In this document: positions 59,501-64,000 of the stretch, piece after piece
Layout: each line of letters starts with the position of its first letter
How positions within the stretch are numbered: the first letter of the stretch is position 1
Assembly (NCBI RefSeq): GCF_017355785.1
Contig: NZ_JAFEWE010000007.1
Coordinates: 124,001 to 188,000, forward strand
DNA length: 64,000 nucleotides
Direction: 5' to 3'
DNA from: Desertivirga arenae
GTDB lineage: Bacteria > Bacteroidota > Bacteroidia > Sphingobacteriales > Sphingobacteriaceae
Notes under the pieces: model-generated
What the model saw: the letters and a program-made list of their open reading frames with translations, nothing else
What the model was told of the DNA's origin: nothing
Databases searched by the model: none
Program-made: the position numbers and the translations under genes

Positions 59501-59735
59501 GGGATATAACTTACCAAAAAGGTTGATCTCAAAGATCGGTGCCCGCACGGCCAGAGTCTACATCTCAGGTGAGAACCTGTTTACTTATTCCCCTTTGTAT
59601 AAAATTGTGAAGACGATTGATGTTGAGAACGCCGTTCCAGCAGATCAGGTTATTAATCCAAATAGTACAAATGGCGATGGTTATAATTACCCGATGATGC
59701 AGAGCTTTTCTGCGGGCCTGAACTTTGGTTTCTAG
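56505..59735 (+). CDS. SusC-type TonB-dependent transporter
   Basis: The 1076-residue transporter has a signal peptide (about 1-25, ending GVSAQ) and a carboxypeptidase-regulatory-like domain (RSISGTVSDDKNEALPGVSV). The linker ALSEVVVVGYGVQKKANLTG is followed by a classical plug (VLKDAASAAVYGARGAFGVVL). The barrel ends MMQSFSAGLNFGF. All SusC landmarks are normal. It is paired with the SusD 100 bp downstream. No enzyme gene follows, so its substrate cannot be guessed from context. It might share substrate with the divergent operon. Confidence 0.95.
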   Translation: MKFKSSTIKFFISALFLLLYQGVSAQLRSISGTVSDDKNEALPGVSVSLKGTKINTSTDANGKFVLNNVQDNGTLVFAFIGFHTIEVPVNAKTIFNVRLEPDTKALSEVVVVGYGVQKKANLTGAVDNITGQALQNRPVPNLTQGIQGLIPNLNIKMMDGKPTQAPNFNIRGTTSIGQGGSALVLIDGFEGDPSLLNPNDVESISVLKDAASAAVYGARGAFGVVLITTKKPQKGRTSVSFSSNYAVKQPLQTPDFVTDGYLWSKMFAEAFVNGDGAFPQNANKTQKFSQAYLDEFKRRAESGQPYNEVEVNPTTGEYTYYGSTDWYGHLYKKNTAAVENNISVSGSGEKASFLVSGRFLNQDGLFRYNTDDYSMQNIRARGTVELFPWLAVENNADYSVMKYHNPINVGEGGGIWRNIADEGHPTVPLFNPDGSLTFTAAYTVGDFFYGKNGIDTTRKVFRNITGLRAKFFDNKFRVNADFTFRNTDGDVNRRRVQVPYSTTTGQTAYVGTTTNDLLFSKRETRYLATNIYGEYENTFRNKHYLKFMAGYNYEESTLNGLLTQRNGIIFDNASDLNLALGQAITTGGGYEKWAILGGFSRLNYSFSDRYLFEVNARYDGSSKFPEDQRFGFFPSVSAGWRINREPFWPVSQKLITDLKLRASYGSLGNGNIASYAYQELFKIVQSTVILNGTKPQTTGQPAVQPEGITWETSTTSNIGLDLGMFSDRLTFNGDAYIRNTTDMFTVGLSAPATFGNTVPKGNYADLQTKGWELSLTWRDKIGGKSKPFNYNVRLTLADNKTKITRYNNPDKLLNDYYEGQTLGEIWGYETEGFFIDQADIDAHAKQSPQMRASPTNIWYPGDIKLRDLNNDGFINVGTNSVNNPGDRRIIGNSSPRYQYGISLGGDWSNFSFSAFFQGVGKQQWYPSTETEMFWGQYNRPYNNIPTFHVGNMWTPENPNAYFPRTMSRAASSNTNRTLGVAQTRYLQNVAYLRMKNIQVGYNLPKRLISKIGARTARVYISGENLFTYSPLYKIVKTIDVENAVPADQVINPNSTNGDGYNYPMMQSFSAGLNFGF

Positions 59736-59835
59736 TTGTCCTACTTTGGCTTTTTGTCAGATCATCTTAATATATGAAAAGTCAGCAAAGGATTTTAATT
59801 CCCTTATTGATAATAACAACTTAATAATCACTCTA

Positions 59836-61614
59836 ATGAAAATACAATATATCTGGTTGATGTTATTCGGAATGCTTTTCGCAGCTTGCGAGGAGTTAGA
59901 CCAGGAACCTGAGTCTTCAGCTACAAAAGCGGCAGTTTTTGGCACTGAAAATGGACTGAAATTATATACCAATTCCTTCTATTCCATGGAGTTTCTGCCA
60001 CGGAATTCAATCGGACGTGATGCCATGTCTGATTACCTAGCTGTTAAATCAGTAGAAACCTTTCTTCAGCCCGGAGCTTTTTCTTCTGTATTAAGCTCAG
60101 GATGGACATGGACGGATCTGAGGAATATTAATTATTTTATCGCCAATTGTAATGATCCAGCAGTTCCTGCAGACGTTCGCAATAATTATATTGGTTTAGC
60201 GCGTTATTTCAGGGCTTACTTTTATTTTGAGAAAGTGAAGCGCTTTGGCAATGTGCCTTGGATCGGAAAGCCTTTGGCTGTGGATGATCCAGCTTTATAT
60301 GCCGGTCGCGATTCCAGGCAGCTGGTTATGGATTCTGTACTGGCAGACATCGACTTTGCATGTGCTAATATTAAAGCCACAAATGATGCTTCAAGAACTA
60401 CGGTTACCAAGTACGTGGCTTACGCTTTTAAATCCCGAGTATGTTTATTCGAGGGCACATTCCGGAAATATCATACCGAACTAAATCTTCAATCTACGGC
60501 TGACCTGTGGTTGAACAATGCAATATCATCCGCCAAAGAAGTTATGGACAAAGGAGGATATTCAATCAATACAGCAGGGGGCCCCGGCCTATCTTACCGC
60601 CAGGTATTCACGAGTAATTCGCCCGTAGTCGGTGAAGTACTTCAGGCCTCGGTGAGTGATCTTAATCTGGGTGTGCTTAATGATGCTAATTGGTGGTGGA
60701 CCAGCGGTACTTACGGAGCGAAAGCGAGTTTTATACGCACTTTTATTAATACCTATTTAAAGCTCGATGGTACGCCATTTACAAACGACCCTTCTTACAG
60801 AACTATGTTGTTTAAGGATGAGGTGAAAAATAGAGACCTAAGGCTGAAGCAGACCATTCGTTCCGGCGACTACAAGAGGATCAGTGGAGGCGTGCAAGTA
60901 CCTGCACCTCCTGTTTTTTCGTATACTTTTACCGGTTATCAGCCTATCAAATACACATTGGACGACATGTATTACGATGCAGGGGCTTTAAATACCAATG
61001 CTATTCCATTATTCCGCTATGCCGAGGTTTTATTAAATTATGCGGAGGCTAAAGCAGAGTTGGGTACGCTGACCGACGCTGACTGGGCTGCCACAATCGG
61101 AGTGCTTCGTGCAAGAGCAGGGATCACAGGAGGACTAAGTACCAAACCTACAGTAGCAGATCCTTACCTTACTACGAATTACTTTCCGGGGATAACAGAT
61201 CCCTCTATTCTAGAAATCCGTCGTGAAAGAGGCATAGAGTTAAGTTTGGAAGGCTTCCGTTTCAGCGACCTTCTGAGGTGGAAGAGAGGACAATTAATGG
61301 AGCAGGAATGGAACGGGTTTTATGTGCCCTCACTTAATACCCCGATGGACCTAAACGAAGATGGAATACAAGATGTAGCCTTCTATCAAGGTACTAAGCC
61401 TACGCCTGCCGTTTCAGGGGTGACCTATGTGGATGTTTCAGCTACAGTAGGTGGGAAAACTAACTCGCAGTTATTAAAAAACGGAAGCTCAGGAGAGCTG
61501 ATCTGGATGAACGAGATCCCGAGGAAGTGGGAGGATAAGATGTATTATTATCCTATACCTCAAAATGACTATCAGAAGAATCCTCAGTTAGGACAGAATA
61601 CGGGATGGCAATAA
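59836..61614 (+). CDS. SusD/RagB-family glycan-binding lipoprotein
   Basis: The ATG at 59836 gives a 592-residue lipoprotein with signal MKIQYIWLMLFGMLFAA and C18. A reading from 59725 would overlap susC and put 37 polar residues in front, so it is rejected. SusD landmarks are IGLARYFRAYFYFEKVKRFG, FRYAEVLLNYAEAKAELG and IRRERGIELSLEGFRFSDLLRWKRG. The late part contains an acidic loop (MDLNEDGIQDVAF). It is the last gene of this two-gene operon and is followed by a long hairpin at 61709. Confidence 0.95.
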   Translation: MKIQYIWLMLFGMLFAACEELDQEPESSATKAAVFGTENGLKLYTNSFYSMEFLPRNSIGRDAMSDYLAVKSVETFLQPGAFSSVLSSGWTWTDLRNINYFIANCNDPAVPADVRNNYIGLARYFRAYFYFEKVKRFGNVPWIGKPLAVDDPALYAGRDSRQLVMDSVLADIDFACANIKATNDASRTTVTKYVAYAFKSRVCLFEGTFRKYHTELNLQSTADLWLNNAISSAKEVMDKGGYSINTAGGPGLSYRQVFTSNSPVVGEVLQASVSDLNLGVLNDANWWWTSGTYGAKASFIRTFINTYLKLDGTPFTNDPSYRTMLFKDEVKNRDLRLKQTIRSGDYKRISGGVQVPAPPVFSYTFTGYQPIKYTLDDMYYDAGALNTNAIPLFRYAEVLLNYAEAKAELGTLTDADWAATIGVLRARAGITGGLSTKPTVADPYLTTNYFPGITDPSILEIRRERGIELSLEGFRFSDLLRWKRGQLMEQEWNGFYVPSLNTPMDLNEDGIQDVAFYQGTKPTPAVSGVTYVDVSATVGGKTNSQLLKNGSSGELIWMNEIPRKWEDKMYYYPIPQNDYQKNPQLGQNTGWQ

Positions 61615-61708
61615 AGCCTGCCAAAAAGTAAGGGATAAGTGATCTGATTCGAATAACCCCCTCTTATCCCCAGCTTTCATATGTCTGCATCTTTCCTCCC
61701 CCTTAAAT

Positions 61709-61754
61709 GCCTGATGAGTCCACATTATTCTGCATAAATGTGGACTTATCAGGC
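61709..61754 (+). terminator. long hairpin after the SusC/SusD pair
   Basis: The arms 61709-61726 and 61737-61754 are 18-bp reverse complements with a single G-T wobble (core GAGTCCACATT and AATGTGGACTT). The loop is 10 nt, followed by TTATTGG. It lies 95 bp after the susD stop. The remaining gap to 61905 holds no other feature that I can see. Confidence 0.7.
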
Positions 61755-61905
61755 TTATTGGACAGGACGAGCTAAGGTTCATATGAATGGGGGGAATAAT
61801 CATGGGATAACCTGGTTAAATTTAAATTGTGATTTGAAACATTTTTTCTTAAAACAACATCGCCTATATTGCTTAATAATTCTTTCACCCTAACATTTAA
61901 TACTT

Positions 61906-62847
61906 ATGGCAATAGTTGATAAAAAAGGAGTTTTGCACGGACCAGTAGATAATATTTTATACCGGGAGTACAGGGGTATGCAGATTGCGCAGATAAAACC
62001 TGCAAAAGTGAAGCAAACCCTTGCTAGTAAGGAAGCTGGCTTAGAGTTCGGATTGGCTGCTACCACAGCGGCAAGCATCCGTGCGGTCTTTCTTCCTGGG
62101 TATAAAGCGAATGACGGAGCTATGGCTAACCGTCTTACTACCACTACCTTAAAAAGTATTCGTGCCGCTATTCATAAGCGAAGAGGGGAAAGGAATATAC
62201 ATGACGGAGATCCTAATATGTTCTCGGGCTTCCAGTTTAACAAAAATTCTCCTTTGGATGAGTGCCTGAGGGTGAATCCACAGGTTAGAACAACCGAAGA
62301 AGGAAGGATAGTCGTCAAGCTTCCGGCTTTTACAGAAAATGAGCTTCGCGGACCAGCAAAAGGTTATTATGTAATTCGTTTGATGGCCGTATCTTTCAAC
62401 TTTAAGACTTCTCTGGCAAGTTATTTAAGCAGCAAAGAGATCAAAATTAATTACGGGAAAGGATTTGAAGGTGCTGAAATAGAGGTTCTTGAGTCGCTAC
62501 CTCCAGGTCGCCTCGTTTTACTTGGAATGTTTGTTCATGCTTATAATTGGGACACCTTTGATGGATACACCCGACTTAATAGCAAAACCTGGAGTCCCGG
62601 GGCAATTATAGGCGGATGGCAAGCACCAGAACAAGAAGAACCAGAAATGACAAATCGACTCGAAAAAGAAAAGGCTGTTGTTGGAGACGTTAAAATGTAT
62701 CCATTGAGCTACTCAGGTGTGGAAATTCAAAGAAAATTCGAAGATATTTGGGCAAAGCAGGATAAAAAGGTAAAAGACCCAGTGCAAAAAAGACCTGCAA
62801 TGCCTGATATAGATGAAGAACTGCCTATAGGTGATTTCAAGATATAA
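61906..62847 (+). CDS. hypothetical cytoplasmic protein of unknown family
   Basis: The 313-residue protein has no signal peptide or membrane segment. It starts MAIVDKKGVLHGPVDNILYR, then AQIKPAKVKQT, a small basic N-terminal block that vaguely recalls the DUF6266-type proteins of Sphingobacteriaceae (short MAI.. start, KP.. basic motif). A middle beta-rich region (IVVKLPAFTENELRGPAKGYYVIRL-like) contains RLMAVSFNF and LLGMFVHAYNW. The C-terminus is charged and repetitive (EEPEMTNRLEKEK, AKQDKKVKDP, PDIDEELP). The frame is clearly coding in codon pattern and length. I do not know its function. Confidence 0.7.
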   Translation: MAIVDKKGVLHGPVDNILYREYRGMQIAQIKPAKVKQTLASKEAGLEFGLAATTAASIRAVFLPGYKANDGAMANRLTTTTLKSIRAAIHKRRGERNIHDGDPNMFSGFQFNKNSPLDECLRVNPQVRTTEEGRIVVKLPAFTENELRGPAKGYYVIRLMAVSFNFKTSLASYLSSKEIKINYGKGFEGAEIEVLESLPPGRLVLLGMFVHAYNWDTFDGYTRLNSKTWSPGAIIGGWQAPEQEEPEMTNRLEKEKAVVGDVKMYPLSYSGVEIQRKFEDIWAKQDKKVKDPVQKRPAMPDIDEELPIGDFKI

Positions 62848-62944
62848 AATTGAAATGAATGTGTTGAAGCACTTAAGCACCTAGGGGCCAGTGATTCAAA
62901 AAATACTAACTGTTCGGTATAAGATATACGATAAGTGGGAGCAC

Positions 62945-62977
62945 AAAAAAGCCCTGAAGCTATGAGAGCAGCAGGGC
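62945..62977 (-). terminator. terminator for the CcsA-type gene
   Basis: GCCCTG (62951-62956) and CAGGGC (62972-62977) form a 6-bp stem. On the minus strand it is followed by TTTTTT (62950-62945). It lies about 70 bp downstream of the CcsA stop codon. The rest of the 198-bp convergent gap has no evident gene. Confidence 0.6.
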
Positions 62978-63045
62978 AACCTAAACCTTATCACAATTAT
63001 ATATTATACGAATACCTGGATCAAATAGTATACTTCAAGCGGTTT

Positions 63046-64000
63046 TTATTTTCTCTTGGACTTCAAAGGTGCTACAGTTTTTTGAACAATTACTGGCTTG
63101 TTTTTATATCGTTGATAGGACACAATAGCCAGAATAGCTACAATGGATACAGTGATGTATACCCATGATGGAATTGGAACAGGGTCACCCTGTGCATAGG
63201 AATGCAGGCCTGTAAGATAATAGTTCACTCCAAAGTAGGTCATGATGATTACCGAAAAGGCCAGCAGCGAGAGCAGGTTAAAGAGATATTTTCCACGCAT
63301 ACCTGGTATAAGGCGTATATGCAGCACGAAGGCGTAAACAATCACCGAGATGAAAGCCCAGGTTTCCTTTGGATCCCAGCTCCAGTAACGACCCCAACTT
63401 TCATTGGCCCATATCCCTCCTAGGAAAGTTCCAACTGTTAGAAGGAATATACCAACAGTTAGTGACATTTCATTCACGATCGTAAGCTCCAAAACAGAAG
63501 AAGCTACCTTTTTCGCGATCTTTTTGTGGTCGATAATATAGAGTACCAGCACTACCGTACCTAGCAAAGCACTTAGTCCAAAAAAGCCATAGCTGGAGGT
63601 AATAATTGCCACGTGCACCATTAACCAGTAGGATTTAAGTACGGGAACTAGCGGGGTGATCTGCGGATTCATTTGTGATCCTCCATGAGCGAAACCCATT
63701 AGGATAACGGCAATCAGACATCCAGCTGCAGGTATGAAAGCATTACTATTCCTATAAAGCAGCAATCCCGACATAACTCCAATCCAGCTGATAAACATTA
63801 CCGCCTCGTAACCATTACTCCATGGCTCATGACCTGAAATATACCATCGCACTCCAAGACCGAACATCTGTAAGAAGGCCGCTATGCTTATTATTATAAG
63901 GAGAAACTTAACTGCTTTGGACAAAGCGGTGGAATCACTAAAGAGCCTTCCAAAGGCAAGAGCAAGGATCACGGTTCCGAGCAGGGCGTAAGCGATCATC
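63046..64000 (-). CDS. cytochrome c biogenesis protein CcsA-type, C-terminal part
   Basis: The 317 residues up to the window edge form a polytopic membrane protein of the CcsA/ResC/CcmC heme-handling family. The WWD motif WANESWGRYWSWDPKETWAF (197-216) binds heme during its delivery to apocytochrome c. HEPWSNGYEAVMFISW and MVHVAIITSSYGFFG give further landmarks; H129 and H227 could be heme ligands. In Bacteroidota CcsA is often fused behind a ResB/CcsB part in one long protein. The methionine at 63999 may therefore be internal, and I treat the gene as running off the right edge. It is convergent with the hypothetical gene and unrelated to the PULs. Confidence 0.88.
   Translation of the reverse strand, partial: MIAYALLGTVILALAFGRLFSDSTALSKAVKFLLIIISIAAFLQMFGLGVRWYISGHEPWSNGYEAVMFISWIGVMSGLLLYRNSNAFIPAAGCLIAVILMGFAHGGSQMNPQITPLVPVLKSYWLMVHVAIITSSYGFFGLSALLGTVVLVLYIIDHKKIAKKVASSVLELTIVNEMSLTVGIFLLTVGTFLGGIWANESWGRYWSWDPKETWAFISVIVYAFVLHIRLIPGMRGKYLFNLLSLLAFSVIIMTYFGVNYYLTGLHSYAQGDPVPIPSWVYITVSIVAILAIVSYQRYKNKPVIVQKTVAPLKSKRK

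Noticed and set aside
59725-59835. N-terminal extension of the last SusD, overlapping susC
   Set aside because: The lipoprotein signal starts at the ATG at 59836; the extension is polar and overlaps the susC end.
62935-63168. Reading frame of 77 codons at the 3' end of the CcsA-type gene
   Set aside because: It overlaps the CcsA coding region on the other strand and the terminator hairpin.
1-64000. CRISPR arrays, tRNA/rRNA genes, insertion sequences, integrases and phage genes
   Set aside because: None was seen on reading both strands; no direct-repeat array, transposase motif or attachment-site duplication was found.

Overview
The window is chromosomal DNA of a Bacteroidota bacterium, most likely a Sphingobacteriaceae member (Pedobacter-like). 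The evidence is six SusC-type TonB-dependent transporters (one cut by the left edge), four SusD-type lipoproteins, an ECF sigma/FecR pair, promoters of the Bacteroidota type (about TTTG, N19, TAnnTTTG), many lipobox signal peptides, and weak or absent Shine-Dalgarno sequences. No rRNA, tRNA, CRISPR array, integrase or transposase was seen.

Layout. (1) 1-3.0 kb, minus strand: an ECF sigma factor, a FecR anti-sigma factor and the start of an STN-type SusC form a trans-envelope signalling module that continues off the left edge. (2) 3.3-6.4 kb: a secreted GH43-like enzyme and a secreted alpha/beta hydrolase, each followed by a hairpin terminator. (3) 6.7-39.3 kb: a large, mostly plus-strand polysaccharide utilisation locus (PUL) for a mannose-rich glycan. 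It has two GH92 alpha-mannosidases, a wrecked GH38 alpha-mannosidase, a GH130 beta-mannoside enzyme, a GH2 beta-mannosidase-like enzyme, a GH78 rhamnosidase-like enzyme, an (alpha/alpha)6 glycosidase, an SGNH esterase, a CE1-like esterase, two beta-propeller proteins of poorly described families, two SusD/SusC sets in the order D-C-D-C, surface lipoproteins, an Lgt-like gene, and a LacI-type regulator as the last gene. (4) 39.4-42.8 kb: a metal-acquisition-like cassette of a small His/Cys protein, a TonB receptor and a His-rich lipoprotein. (5) 42.9-48.9 kb: an aldo/keto reductase plus pectin methylesterase pair, a bestrophin, two alpha/beta hydrolases and an SPW-repeat protein. (6) 49.1-61.6 kb: two head-to-head SusC/SusD operons; the minus one carries a DUF3823 lipoprotein and a GH5-like enzyme, the plus one carries no enzyme. 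(7) 61.9-64 kb: an unknown 313-residue protein and the end of a CcsA-type cytochrome c biogenesis gene.

How it works together. In the main PUL, surface lipoproteins and SusD capture the glycan, GH92/GH130/GH2/GH78 and the esterases trim it, and SusC imports oligosaccharides. The strongest non-genic signal is a repeated near-palindrome, GCTAAATCGATTT. It lies at or near the -33 element of promoters for both GH92 genes, the SusD/SusC operon and the lacI gene, and just upstream of the GH2 gene; a weaker copy precedes the CE1-like esterase. I propose it as the operator of the LacI regulator at 38.2-39.3 kb, which would make 6.6-39.3 kb one autoregulated regulon. None of this was checked by database search; family names come from motif recognition.
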